A stretch of 35,270 bases of DNA from an uncultured Clostridia bacterium (GCA_947856675.1 CANUCM010000066.1:1-35270); one strand, 5' to 3'. Numbered from the stretch's first letter, positions 17,571-27,571 are shown. Numbers and translations are program-made. Notes: a model not told the origin generated them from the letters alone.

Positions 17571-19760
17571 ATGGATATCAGCGAGCTTGACAAGGATATT
17601 TTTGAAAAAATAGAAAAAATTAAGTCGCATCACGGCAAAGAAGAGGCGCAGCAGATCGAAAAGGCCTTCCGGTATGCCCTGGAGGCGCACGGCGACCAAA
17701 AGCGCCGCAGCGGCGAGCCGTATATCGTTCATCCGGTGGAAACGGCGGTTATACTGGACGATTTGGGCCTGGACGTCGACTCGATCGTGGCAGGCCTGCT
17801 GCACGACTGCATTGAAGACACGCCGGCAACCTTTCAAATCATTGAAAAAGAGTTTGGCGAGTCGGTTGCCAATTTGGTGGAGGGCGTTACAAAGCTCGGC
17901 AAAATCGTGTACAGCTCCAAGGAAGAGGAGCAGATGGAAGACCTGCGCAAAATGTTTATTGCCATGGCCAAGGACATTCGCGTCATTATCATCAAGCTGG
18001 CCGATCGGCTGCACAATGCGAGGACTTTTCAATATCTGCCGCCGCAGAAGCAGCGGGAAAAATCGCTGGAGACCATGGAAATTTACGCCCCGCTGGCACA
18101 CCGGTTGGGCATGCAGAATGTAAAATGGGAGCTTGAGGACCTTTCGCTCAAATATCTCGATCCCGTGGGCTACGCGGAAATCACGGGCTATCTGGACGAG
18201 CGGAAAGTGGCTTTCAACAAGTTTTTGGAAACGGTGCAGAGCTCGATCCTTCAGCGTCTGGAGCAAGCGGGCATCAGCTGCCGCATCAAGGCCCGGCTCA
18301 AGCACGTGTACAGCCTGTACCGGAAAATGTATGGCCAGAACCTGACGTTTTCCGAGATCTACGACATTTGCGCCGTGCGGGTCATTGTGCACGATATCGC
18401 CGACTGCTACAATGTGCTGGGGCTGATTCACGACATGTACCGGCCCGTGCCCGGGCGGTTTAAGGATTATATCAGCACACCCAAGCCGAACGGATACCAG
18501 TCGCTGCACACGGTGGTTATCGGACGCGAGGGCATTCCGTTTGAAGTGCAGATTCGCACGGAAGACATGGACCAAAGCGCAGAATACGGCATTGCAGCGC
18601 ACTGGAAGTACAAGGACGGGCTGAGCGGCAAGCAGAAGGAAGAAGCCTTTGCGTGGGTGCGGCAGCTTTTGGAATCGCAGCAGGATTCCGATGCCGAGGA
18701 CTTTATTAAAAACATCAAGGTGGATCTGTTTGCCGACGAGGTGTTTGTGTTTACACCGAAAGGCAATGTTATCAACCTGCCGCAGGGAGCCATTCCCATT
18801 GATTTTGCGTATGCCATTCACTCGGCGGTCGGCAACAGAATGACGGGCGCCAAGGTCAACGGAAGAATTGTGCCGATAGATTACACGCTGAAAAGCGGGG
18901 AAATTGTTGACATTATCACTTCCAAAACAACAAACGGCCCCAAGCGCGACTGGCTTAAAATGGTCAAGACGGCAGAGGCGCGCAACAAAATCAAGCAGTG
19001 GTTTAAAAAGGAGTGCCGCGAGGAAAACATCGAGCGGGGCCGCGCGGATTTGGAGCGCGAGCTGCGCACAGCGCTTTTATATGATGATTTTCAGAGTGAA
19101 GATGTGCAGACGGCTGTGCTTAAGCGTCTCAACTTCCCGTCTTTGGAGGAACTGTATGCTTCAATAGGGTACGGCGGCGTCATGGTGTCACGTGTCATCA
19201 TCAAGGTCAAGGAGGAAGTGACGCGGCTCAACCGTGAAAAGCACGGCATTACAAAGCCCGTCGTGCAAAAGCCCAAGGCCGTCGGAGACACGGGGGTTAT
19301 CGTGGAGGGGCTTGACAACTGCCTTGTCAAGTTCGCAAAATGCTGCACGCCGATTCCCGGAGACAGCATTGTGGGCTTTATTACGCGGGGCTACGGCATT
19401 TCCATTCACCGGACGGACTGTCCCAATGTGCTTGGAAGCATGAAAAAAGAGGAAGAAGCCGGCCGGTGGATCCGCACGGAGTGGGATTACAGCGAAAAGC
19501 ACAAGTACCAGACGGGCCTTCGCATATATACACAGACGCGAGTGGGCATCCTGGCAGATGTCATCACGGTGTTCAGCAACGCAAAGGTCAATGTCAACGA
19601 GCTCAGTGCCCGTGACGATACGGAGGGGCACAGCATTTTATATATCACCGTGACGGTCAGCGGCCGGGAACAGCTGGAGTTTTTGATGAACCGGATCCGC
19701 AGATGTCCGGGGGTTGTTGACGTCAAACGAAATATCAACGAAACGGGGTCGGGAAAATGA
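17571..19760 (+). CDS. rel: Bifunctional (p)ppGpp synthetase/hydrolase (RelA/SpoT homologue)
   Basis: HD domain HDCIEDTPATF, KLADRLHNARTF; synthetase YISTPKPNGYQSLHTVV; TGS and ACT domains. Confidence 0.97.
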   Translation: MDISELDKDIFEKIEKIKSHHGKEEAQQIEKAFRYALEAHGDQKRRSGEPYIVHPVETAVILDDLGLDVDSIVAGLLHDCIEDTPATFQIIEKEFGESVANLVEGVTKLGKIVYSSKEEEQMEDLRKMFIAMAKDIRVIIIKLADRLHNARTFQYLPPQKQREKSLETMEIYAPLAHRLGMQNVKWELEDLSLKYLDPVGYAEITGYLDERKVAFNKFLETVQSSILQRLEQAGISCRIKARLKHVYSLYRKMYGQNLTFSEIYDICAVRVIVHDIADCYNVLGLIHDMYRPVPGRFKDYISTPKPNGYQSLHTVVIGREGIPFEVQIRTEDMDQSAEYGIAAHWKYKDGLSGKQKEEAFAWVRQLLESQQDSDAEDFIKNIKVDLFADEVFVFTPKGNVINLPQGAIPIDFAYAIHSAVGNRMTGAKVNGRIVPIDYTLKSGEIVDIITSKTTNGPKRDWLKMVKTAEARNKIKQWFKKECREENIERGRADLERELRTALLYDDFQSEDVQTAVLKRLNFPSLEELYASIGYGGVMVSRVIIKVKEEVTRLNREKHGITKPVVQKPKAVGDTGVIVEGLDNCLVKFAKCCTPIPGDSIVGFITRGYGISIHRTDCPNVLGSMKKEEEAGRWIRTEWDYSEKHKYQTGLRIYTQTRVGILADVITVFSNAKVNVNELSARDDTEGHSILYITVTVSGREQLEFLMNRIRRCPGVVDVKRNINETGSGK

Positions 19761-20224
19761 GAGCAGTGGTCATCCGCGTGTCGCGTGCGGCGCTGACAGC
19801 CGACGGGGCAAGCCGCGGCGAAATGGGAAAAGGCCTTTTGGTGCTGCTTGGCGTCGGCGGCAGCGATACCCGCCGCGAAGCGACATATCTTGCGGAAAAA
19901 TGCGCGGCACTGCGTATTTTTGAAGATGAGAACGGGAAAATGAACAAAAGCCTTGCCGATGTGGGCGGAAGCATGATGGTGGTGTCCAATTTCACTCTGT
20001 ACGCCGACTGCTCGCGCGGCCGCCGGCCCGATTTTTTCCATGCGGCAAAGCCCGATATTGCGGTGCCGCTGTATGAGTTTTTCCTGGAGGAAATCCGGCG
20101 GCTTCAGGTCCCGTGCATTTCGGGGGTGTTCGGCGCAGACATGCAGATCGACCATGTCAACGACGGCCCTGTCACTTTGATCATGGATACCGATCAGATG
20201 CTGGGAAAGGGGAACGCGCAATGA
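19757..20224 (+). CDS. dtd: D-aminoacyl-tRNA deacylase
   Basis: MRAVVIRVSRAALTADGA, GLLVLLGVGGSDT, VVSNFTLYADCSRGRRPDF. Confidence 0.96.
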   Translation: MRAVVIRVSRAALTADGASRGEMGKGLLVLLGVGGSDTRREATYLAEKCAALRIFEDENGKMNKSLADVGGSMMVVSNFTLYADCSRGRRPDFFHAAKPDIAVPLYEFFLEEIRRLQVPCISGVFGADMQIDHVNDGPVTLIMDTDQMLGKGNAQ

Positions 20225-20853
20225 TCATCGAACATATACCGGTGGGGATGCTCCACACCAACTGCTATCTGCTGAAGGACGAAGCGACCGGTCTGCTGGC
20301 GGTGGTTGACCCCGGTGCGCAGACGGAAAAAATTGAAAAGCGCGTGGCAGAGCTTGGGGGAGAGCTGTCCCTGATTTTGCTGACTCACGGACATTTTGAT
20401 CATGTGCTTGCGGCTCCCGCGCTGCAGCGTAAAACGGGAGCCCGGCTGTGGATTCACAAAGCGGACGAGCGTTTTCTCGCGCCGGAAGTTGCCGCGAAGC
20501 CGGGGTATATCCGGGAGGAATATACGGCGCCGCATGTGGACGGATACCTGGAAGACGGAATGGAAATTGACCTGGGGCAGAGCCGTTTTACGGTGTACAA
20601 TACGCCGGGCCATTCGCGCGGCTCGTGTATTTTTATTTCGGATGACGTGATGTTCAGCGGTGACACGCTGTTTCATGAATGCTGCGGCCGGTGCGATTTG
20701 GAGGGGGGCAGCTTTGACGATATGCTCAGCTCGCTGCGGCGCATTGCCGAACTGCCCGGAAATTACCGGGTGCTGCCCGGGCATGACATTCCCACGTCCC
20801 TGGATTATGAACGCCGGAGCAATCCCTATATGAAGGAAGCCATGCGGCGATGA
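20221..20853 (+). CDS. MBL-fold metallo-hydrolase (glyoxalase II-like)
   Basis: LLTHGHFDHVLA, NTPGHSRGSC, MFSGDTLF; 4-bp overlap with dtd. Confidence 0.92.
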   Translation: MIIEHIPVGMLHTNCYLLKDEATGLLAVVDPGAQTEKIEKRVAELGGELSLILLTHGHFDHVLAAPALQRKTGARLWIHKADERFLAPEVAAKPGYIREEYTAPHVDGYLEDGMEIDLGQSRFTVYNTPGHSRGSCIFISDDVMFSGDTLFHECCGRCDLEGGSFDDMLSSLRRIAELPGNYRVLPGHDIPTSLDYERRSNPYMKEAMRR

Positions 20854-22301
20854 ACTACTGCTTAAAAGGGCACGATCGGGTCACCGCCGTACAGGAAATG
20901 CTGCTCAGCCTTTTGCCCGACGAAGAGCACACTGGGGTGACCCGGTGTGAGCCGGGGCAGGATGTGCTGATATCGGAGGCGTATTTTGAGCCGGAAGCGG
21001 CAGTGTGCCGGACGGTTGTGCACCGGGGCGGCGCACAGTACACCGGCGTCAGCCGGGAGCCCTTTGCGGGAAGCGGCGACAGGCAGGGACGTGCACTGAC
21101 GCATGCAGTCAAGGAAGCGGCCTACCGGGCGCTGCTTCCCTGTTTGGATCACAGGCCGGTATGGGGCAGTATGACGGGCGTCAAACCGGCAAAACCGGTG
21201 CGCATGGCAGTGCAGGAAGGCATGGGTGCCGAACAGGCGCCGCTGTTTCTGCACAGGCGGTATGAAGTGGAGCCAAGGCGCAGCCGTATGGCGGCGCAAT
21301 GTGCGATGGAATCCATGAAATGCCTGCAAACAATAGGCAGTAAAGAAGTTCAGCTTTACGTGGGAATTCCCTTTTGTCCCGCCAAATGCCGTTATTGTTC
21401 TTTTGTGAGCAACGATGTGACGCGGTTCGGGCACCTGCTTGAGCCGTACCTTGAGGTGCTGCACGAGGAGATTGCCGCGGCGGGAAGCGCACTGTCGGAG
21501 GCAGGGGCTGTGGTGGGCAGCGTGTATGTCGGCGGAGGAACGCCGACGACGCTGTCGGCGCGGCAGCTGGACGCGCTTTTGCAGGCTTTGTATGAGGCGT
21601 TTGACCTTTCCGCCTGCCGGGAAATTACTGTGGAAGCCGGCCGGCCGGAAACCATTACGCCGGACAAAATGGCGGTGTGCGCACAGCGGGGCGTCAGCCG
21701 GGTCAGCGTCAACCCGCAGAGCATGCACGATGATGTGCTGCGCGGCGTGGGGCGCTTTCACACGGCTGCGGACATTGTCAGCGCCTATGAGACCGTGCGC
21801 GCTGCGGGCCGGTTTATCGTCAACATGGATCTGATTGCCGGCCTGCCCGGCGATGACAGCGAAGGACTGTTTGACAGCGTATGCCGGACGGCGGACCTGC
21901 AGCCGGAAAACATCACTCTGCACTGTCTGGCGCTCAAAAAGGGGTCGGCGCTGCGCTTTGGGCCCCGGGGCGTACTGGAGAGCGGGGAAGTGGATCGCTG
22001 CCACGAGGAGCTGGCGCGGCGCGGATATCGGTCGTATTACCTGTACCGGCAGAAATATATCGCCGGCGGGCTGGAAAATGTGGGTTTCTGCCGCGGGGAA
22101 ACGGCGTCTTTTTACAATGTGTGCATGATGGAAGAGCTGTGCACTGTCGTGGCGCTGGGCGGCGGAGGCGTGACAAAGGCCTGCGATCGCACGGGACGCC
22201 AGATCCGGCGCGTATCAAACCCCAAGTACCCGCTGGAGTATATCCGGGAGCGCGGCAGGGTGGTGCAGCGAGCCCGGCATCTGGGGAAGATGATCTTTTG
22301 A
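20850..22301 (+). CDS. hemZ: HemZ-type radical SAM protein (coproporphyrinogen dehydrogenase-like)
   Basis: YVGIPFCPAKCRYCSFVS (CxxxCxxC), VGGGTPTTLS, HemZ-like N-terminal extension. Confidence 0.9.
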   Translation: MNYCLKGHDRVTAVQEMLLSLLPDEEHTGVTRCEPGQDVLISEAYFEPEAAVCRTVVHRGGAQYTGVSREPFAGSGDRQGRALTHAVKEAAYRALLPCLDHRPVWGSMTGVKPAKPVRMAVQEGMGAEQAPLFLHRRYEVEPRRSRMAAQCAMESMKCLQTIGSKEVQLYVGIPFCPAKCRYCSFVSNDVTRFGHLLEPYLEVLHEEIAAAGSALSEAGAVVGSVYVGGGTPTTLSARQLDALLQALYEAFDLSACREITVEAGRPETITPDKMAVCAQRGVSRVSVNPQSMHDDVLRGVGRFHTAADIVSAYETVRAAGRFIVNMDLIAGLPGDDSEGLFDSVCRTADLQPENITLHCLALKKGSALRFGPRGVLESGEVDRCHEELARRGYRSYYLYRQKYIAGGLENVGFCRGETASFYNVCMMEELCTVVALGGGGVTKACDRTGRQIRRVSNPKYPLEYIRERGRVVQRARHLGKMIF

Positions 22302-22388
22302 CGGGATTTCATTGCTATTTTGAAGCAACGGTGCTATAATTGCATATAATATTTTGACATCCTATTCAGCCCGAAAGGAGCAAAGAGC

Positions 22389-22781
22389 ATGGAGCAGAAG
22401 ATAAAGGACCTGCTGGAAAAGGTAAAGGCCACAGCGACCACGGCGGCGGAAGCAGCCGGAAAGGCAGCGGATGCGGCCTCCAAAAAAGCCGGCGAGCTGG
22501 CGGGGATTACCAAGCTTAACCTGCAGATTTTCGACCTCAACACCGATATCGAGCTGCTGTTTAAAGAGATCGGAAAATCGGTGTATCTGACGCACACCGG
22601 AGCGGAGATCGAGGCAGAGGAAATCGACGGGAAAATTGCGCAAATCGACGAGAAGTATGCAAAAATAGCAGAGCTCAAAGAGAATATTGCGAGCAGGAAG
22701 ACGACCTGCCGCTGCCCCAACTGCGGCAAAGAGTGCGACAAAGGCGACGCCTTCTGCAGCTCGTGCGGCGCAACCCTGTAA
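22389..22781 (+). CDS. Ala-rich helical protein with C-terminal double-CxxC zinc ribbon, function unknown
   Basis: CPNCGKECDKGDAFCSSCGATL C-terminus; SD AAAGGAG. Confidence 0.75.
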   Translation: MEQKIKDLLEKVKATATTAAEAAGKAADAASKKAGELAGITKLNLQIFDLNTDIELLFKEIGKSVYLTHTGAEIEAEEIDGKIAQIDEKYAKIAELKENIASRKTTCRCPNCGKECDKGDAFCSSCGATL

Positions 22782-22873
22782 AAGTCAACCGCTTGTAAGC
22801 AGAGGGAGGGTGGAGCAAATCCATCCTCCCCTTTCCCGTTGTGCGGTTTTTTCGCAAATGCAAAGGAGACAAT

Positions 22874-23710
22874 ATGTTTGCTTATGAAGAGTATGAGCGC
22901 AGCGCCTGCTATATCCGCAGCCGCATCGGCGATTTTAAGCCGGAGGTTCTGCTTGTTCTGGGGTCCGGGCTTGGGTATCTGGGCGACTGCGTAGAGAACG
23001 CGGTCAAAATCCCGTATGGCGAAATCCCGAACTTTGCCGTGTCGACGGCGCCGGATCACGCGGGACGGCTTGTTTTCGGAGAGCTTTCGGGCTGCCGCGT
23101 CATGGTGATGCAGGGGCGGATGCACATTTATGAGGGATACAGCGCCGAGAAGGCGGCTTATCCGGTGCGTGTTGCGCGTCTTTTGGGGGTGCACAGCATG
23201 CTGGTAACCAATGCCTGCGGCGCAATCAACACGGCATACTCGGTCGGGGATATCATGCTGATTTCCGACCATATCAGGCTGTTTGATCCGTGCCCGCTGA
23301 TCGGGTGCAATATACCGCAGTTCGGGCCCAGGTTTTGCGATATGACCTATGCCTACACTCCGGCGTACAGGGAAATGGCCAGGCGGCAGGCGCAGCGGCT
23401 GGGAATGACGCTGAGAGAAGGCGTGTATTTCTATTTTACCGGCCCGCAGTTTGAAACGCCGGCGGAAATCCGGGCGGCACGTGTTTTGGGCGGCGATGCT
23501 GCCGGAATGTCGACCGTGCCGGAGGTGATTGCCGCAGCGCACTGCGGGATGAAAGTGCTGGGCTTTTCGCTGGTGACCAACATGTGCGCCGGTATAGAGG
23601 ACAAAAAGCTGGACGGAGTGGATGTTGTTGCGGCGGCCGAGGCGTCAAAGGATACATTTTCGGCGCTGGTTTTGGCCTGCCTGCCGCATCTTGACGGAAA
23701 AGGAGAGTAA
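22874..23710 (+). CDS. Purine-nucleoside phosphorylase (PNP/MTAP family, 6-oxopurine type)
   Basis: VLLVLGSGLGYLGD, QGRMHIYEGYS, TGPQFETPAEIRAARVLGGDAAGMSTVPEVIAAAHCGMKVLGFSLVTN. Confidence 0.93.
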   Translation: MFAYEEYERSACYIRSRIGDFKPEVLLVLGSGLGYLGDCVENAVKIPYGEIPNFAVSTAPDHAGRLVFGELSGCRVMVMQGRMHIYEGYSAEKAAYPVRVARLLGVHSMLVTNACGAINTAYSVGDIMLISDHIRLFDPCPLIGCNIPQFGPRFCDMTYAYTPAYREMARRQAQRLGMTLREGVYFYFTGPQFETPAEIRAARVLGGDAAGMSTVPEVIAAAHCGMKVLGFSLVTNMCAGIEDKKLDGVDVVAAAEASKDTFSALVLACLPHLDGKGE

Positions 23711-25018
23711 ATGGATACATTATTTTCCGGTGCATGCGTATTGACCATGGAGCCGGGCAGCCCGGTACTTCGCAACGCGTTTGTCGGCGTGACGGACGGA
23801 AAAATCAGCTGCGTGGGTACGCAGCCGCCGGCTCAGGCCGCAAAAACGGTCATCCCCTGCGAAGGGAAGCTGCTGATGCCCGGGCTTGTCAACGCGCACA
23901 CGCACACGGCGATGACCATTTTGCGCGGGTATGCCGATGACGATACGCTGCAGGACTGGCTGTTTAAAAAAGTGTTTCCGGTGGAGGCGCGCTTTACCCC
24001 GCGCACGGCGCGGGCGGGGGCGCTGCTGGCCATTGCGGAAATGCTGCGCTTCGGCGTCACGTCGCTGACCTGTATGGATCCGTTTATTCCGGACATTGCA
24101 CAGGCCTGCCTGGAATCGGGCATCAATGCCAACATCGGAAACGGATATTTGTGCACGGACCCTGAGAAATATGACTTTGCGTCCGACGGGGTAACGCGCC
24201 AGAACATGGAGATGCTTCAGCGCTTTCACATGGCGGACAACGGGCGCATCCGTCTGGATGCGTCGGTCCATGCCGAATATACGAGCTTCGGCAGGGTGTG
24301 GAGCGATGCGGCGCGGTTTGCCCTGGACAACGGCCTGAATATGCACGTGCATTTGTCGGAAACCGAGCGCGAGCACAAAGAGTGCATTGAGCGCTGGGGC
24401 AAGACGCCGGCGGCGATCCTCGATGCGCACGGGCTGTTTGGCACGCGCACCACGGCGGCGCACGCCGTATGGGTTTCGGATGAAGATATGGAGCTGCTTG
24501 CGCGGCGCGGCGCGGCCGTGGCGCACAATCCGGCGAGCAATATGAAGCTGGGCAGCGGTGCGGCGCGCATTGCGGACATGCGGGCGAAAGGCCTGCACGT
24601 CGCGCTGGGGACCGACAGCGCGTGCTCGAGCAACGATTTGGATCTGTTTTGGGCGATGCGCCTTTGCCTGCTTCTGCAAAAAGGGCTGTCGCGCAACCCG
24701 GCCTGTGCCCCGGCAGAGCAGGCCGTGCGCTCGGCCACGCTGGACGGCGCATGGGCCCAGGGCCGGGATGGGGAATGCGGCATGGTGCGGCAGGGCATGT
24801 GGGCCGATCTGATCTTGCTGGATCTCGACGCCCCGCACCTGACGCCTGTGCACGACGTATATTCGCTTTTGTGCTACAGCGCGCGCGGCAGCGATGTGTG
24901 CCTGACCATGGTGCGCGGCAAAACGCTGTACCGCAGCGGCGAGTGGCTGACCATTGACTGGGAGCGGCTCAAGGCAGAGCTCAACGGCTTTGTCATGCCG
25001 CACGTTTTTGGCGCATAG
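23711..25018 (+). CDS. mtaD: Amidohydrolase, MTA/SAH deaminase (MtaD)-like
   Basis: MPGLVNAHTHTAMTILRGYADDDTLQDWLFKKVFPVEA, HVHLSET, AHNPASNMKLGSG, ALGTDSACSSNDLDLF. Confidence 0.9.
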   Translation: MDTLFSGACVLTMEPGSPVLRNAFVGVTDGKISCVGTQPPAQAAKTVIPCEGKLLMPGLVNAHTHTAMTILRGYADDDTLQDWLFKKVFPVEARFTPRTARAGALLAIAEMLRFGVTSLTCMDPFIPDIAQACLESGINANIGNGYLCTDPEKYDFASDGVTRQNMEMLQRFHMADNGRIRLDASVHAEYTSFGRVWSDAARFALDNGLNMHVHLSETEREHKECIERWGKTPAAILDAHGLFGTRTTAAHAVWVSDEDMELLARRGAAVAHNPASNMKLGSGAARIADMRAKGLHVALGTDSACSSNDLDLFWAMRLCLLLQKGLSRNPACAPAEQAVRSATLDGAWAQGRDGECGMVRQGMWADLILLDLDAPHLTPVHDVYSLLCYSARGSDVCLTMVRGKTLYRSGEWLTIDWERLKAELNGFVMPHVFGA

Positions 25019-25058
25019 TCTGGCGCAGAGGCACTTATTACGCAAAGAAAAGGTTGTG

Positions 25059-26663
25059 TTGTCTTTGAATGAAAAACGCGGCAGCAGCTTTATCGAAAGC
25101 ACGGTTGTGCTGATGATAGCCAGCGTTGTGGTCAAGCTGATAGGAGCTTTTTTCTCTATCCCGCTGACCAACCTGTATGGTGCGGAAGGCACCGGCATTT
25201 TTAACGTAGCTTATTATATCTACACCTGCATGTTTACCATTTCGACGGCGGGCCTGCCCGTTGCGGTGTCCAGAATGGTGGCGTCGGCCAATACGCTGGG
25301 ACGCGGCAGGGAAGTGCGGCGCATCGGAAAAATCGCCTTTGTGTCCTTTACATTTATCGGCCTGTTCTTTTCTTCGGTCATGTTTTTCGGCGTCGACGTA
25401 TTCCTGGACCTGGCCGGCATGCAGGCGGCACGCTATTCCGTGCTGGCCATCGCTCCGTGCATCTTTTTTGTCGCTTTGGTTTCGGCTGTGCGCGGGTACT
25501 ACCAGGGCCTTGCCAATATGGTGCCCACGGCTCTTTCCCAGGTCATTGAAGCGCTGGGAAAGCTGGTTGTCGGCCTGGGCCTCGCCTATTACCTGATGGG
25601 GCAGGGCTACAGCATTGACATTGTCGTGGCGGGCGCCATTGGAGGCGTCACCATCGGCACAGTGCTGGGGGCGCTGTACATTATCGGCGTGCGCCTGCGC
25701 GATATCCGCCGCGGCGACATTGCCGTGCGCCGGCTGAGCGAGGAGAGCCGGCCGGTCGGCGAACTGACGGGGGAGCTGTTCAAAATCGCAGTGCCCATCA
25801 CCATCAGCGCGGGCGTTTTGAGTTTGACAAACCTGATTGACACGTTTGTCGTCGTGCGCCGGCTGCAGGAATCGGGCATGACCGAGCCGGCAGCTACGTA
25901 TTTGTACGGTGCGTACGGCATGTCGGTGAAGTTTTTCAACCTCCCGCAGACCGTTATCGTGGGAATCGGCGTCAGTATTATCCCGGCCATCAGCGCCGCA
26001 CTGGCGCGCCGCAGCAGAGAGCAGGCGTCGCGCCTGACCGAGAGCGCATTCCGGCTGACGGCGCTTCTGGCGCTGCCCTGTGCCGTGGGGCTTGCGGTGC
26101 TGCCGCAGCCCATAATGGATTTGCTGTATTACAACCAGCCCGAAGATGTGGCGGTAGCCGCGCCGACCCTGACGCTTTTGGGCCCGGCGGTGATATTTGT
26201 CGCCATGACCAGCGTGACAAACGCCATTCTGCAGGCGCAGGGCAAAGAAAAAATGCCGGTGGTTTCCATGCTCCTGGGCGGGATTGTCAAGCTGATTACC
26301 AATTACACCCTGGTCGGCATCGCGACCATCAACATTTACGGCGCGCCGGTCGGCACCAGCCTGTGCTACGGCACCATTACGGTGCTCAACCTCATATTTA
26401 TCCGGCGCAACGGCATACCGTTTTCCTTTGTGCGGACCTTTGCCAAGCCGGCGCTGTCGGCAGGCGTTATGGGGGTCTTTGCGTATCTGATGTACCCGCC
26501 GCTGTCGGGCATGATCGGAAGCAAACTGGGTGTTTTGGCGGTAATCGCGCTTGCGGCCGTGCTGTACCTGCTGATGCTCGCGGCAACCAAAGCGCTGCCG
26601 AAAGAAGACGTGCTGATGCTTCCAAAAGGTGAAAAAATTGCCAAAATCCTGAAACTTAAATAA
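25059..26663 (+). CDS. Polysaccharide flippase of the SpoVB/YabM (MVF/MATE-like) family; probable TTG start
   Basis: SFIESTVVLMIASVVVKLIGAFFSIPLTNLYGAEGTGIFNVAYYIYTCMFTISTAGLPVAVSRMV; many TM segments. Confidence 0.87.
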   Translation: MSLNEKRGSSFIESTVVLMIASVVVKLIGAFFSIPLTNLYGAEGTGIFNVAYYIYTCMFTISTAGLPVAVSRMVASANTLGRGREVRRIGKIAFVSFTFIGLFFSSVMFFGVDVFLDLAGMQAARYSVLAIAPCIFFVALVSAVRGYYQGLANMVPTALSQVIEALGKLVVGLGLAYYLMGQGYSIDIVVAGAIGGVTIGTVLGALYIIGVRLRDIRRGDIAVRRLSEESRPVGELTGELFKIAVPITISAGVLSLTNLIDTFVVVRRLQESGMTEPAATYLYGAYGMSVKFFNLPQTVIVGIGVSIIPAISAALARRSREQASRLTESAFRLTALLALPCAVGLAVLPQPIMDLLYYNQPEDVAVAAPTLTLLGPAVIFVAMTSVTNAILQAQGKEKMPVVSMLLGGIVKLITNYTLVGIATINIYGAPVGTSLCYGTITVLNLIFIRRNGIPFSFVRTFAKPALSAGVMGVFAYLMYPPLSGMIGSKLGVLAVIALAAVLYLLMLAATKALPKEDVLMLPKGEKIAKILKLK

Positions 26664-26710
26664 AATCGTGGAAAAAAATCGTGTTTTTTACTTGAAAAAG
26701 GGGTGAACTT

Positions 26711-27499
26711 ATGGTAGATTTTAAAGAAAAAGAAAGCTACCGTTTTGAAGATCTGCTTCAGATTATGGAAATCCTGCGTGGAGAAAACGGCTGTCCGTGG
26801 GACAGGGAGCAGACGCATGCGAGCATTCGGCGCAACTTTATCGAAGAAGTCTATGAAGCGTGTGAAGCCATAGACAATGAAGACAATACCCTGTTGTGCG
26901 AAGAGTTGGGCGATGTGCTTTTGCAGGTGGTATTCCATGCACATATGGCGCAGAGCGAGGGCGCTTTCACTCTGGATGATGTATGTGACGGCGTTTGCAA
27001 AAAGCTGATTTTGCGGCATCCGCACATTTTCGGCAGCGTACAGGTGTCTGGCTCGGCTCAGGTGCTGGAAAACTGGGAAGAAATAAAGAAGAAGGAAAAA
27101 AACCAAAAGAGCACGGCACAAGCCATGGATCAGGTGGCGAAAACGCTTCCGGCGCTGATTTACGCCGAAAAAATCCAGAAGAAGGCGCGTAAGGCAGGGT
27201 TCGACTGGCCGGATGTTTCCGGGGCACTTGACAAGGTTTCGGAAGAAACCAAAGAGCTTGCCGGGGCTTTGCGCGACGGAAGCGGCGCCTATGAGGAACT
27301 GGGAGATTTGCTGTTTGCAGTGGTCAATGTGGCGCGCTTTGCCGGGGTCGATCCGGAAAAGGCGCTGGCTGACGCGGCGGCAAAGTTTGCCCGGCGTTTT
27401 TCCCAGGTGGAACAAATGGCCGGAGAAGCACTTTCGGAAATGTCCCTTGAACAGATGGACAAGCTGTGGGATCGTGTAAAAGAGCAGGAACGGCAATAA
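26711..27499 (+). CDS. mazG: Nucleoside triphosphate pyrophosphohydrolase MazG
   Basis: LRGENGCPWDREQTHASIRRNFIEEVYEACEAID, EELGDVLLQVVFHA. Confidence 0.96.
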   Translation: MVDFKEKESYRFEDLLQIMEILRGENGCPWDREQTHASIRRNFIEEVYEACEAIDNEDNTLLCEELGDVLLQVVFHAHMAQSEGAFTLDDVCDGVCKKLILRHPHIFGSVQVSGSAQVLENWEEIKKKEKNQKSTAQAMDQVAKTLPALIYAEKIQKKARKAGFDWPDVSGALDKVSEETKELAGALRDGSGAYEELGDLLFAVVNVARFAGVDPEKALADAAAKFARRFSQVEQMAGEALSEMSLEQMDKLWDRVKEQERQ

Positions 27500-27571
27500 A
27501 ATTTGTTCCGGAATGAAAAGATCCGGACGGGATCCGAATACTATAGAAAACCGACTAGGAGGATATGTAGC

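Noticed and set aside
17193-18821. 542-aa minus-strand ORF opposite rel
   Set aside because: Antisense shadow of the RelA/SpoT homologue; composition typical of non-coding frames.
24954-25058. Upstream extension of the SpoVB-like ORF to 24954
   Set aside because: Would overlap the end of mtaD by 65 bp with a non-hydrophobic leader; the TTG at 25059 after AAAGG fits the family N-terminus better.
23720-25198. 492-aa minus-strand ORF opposite mtaD
   Set aside because: Arg/His/Ala-rich translation antisense to a clear amidohydrolase.
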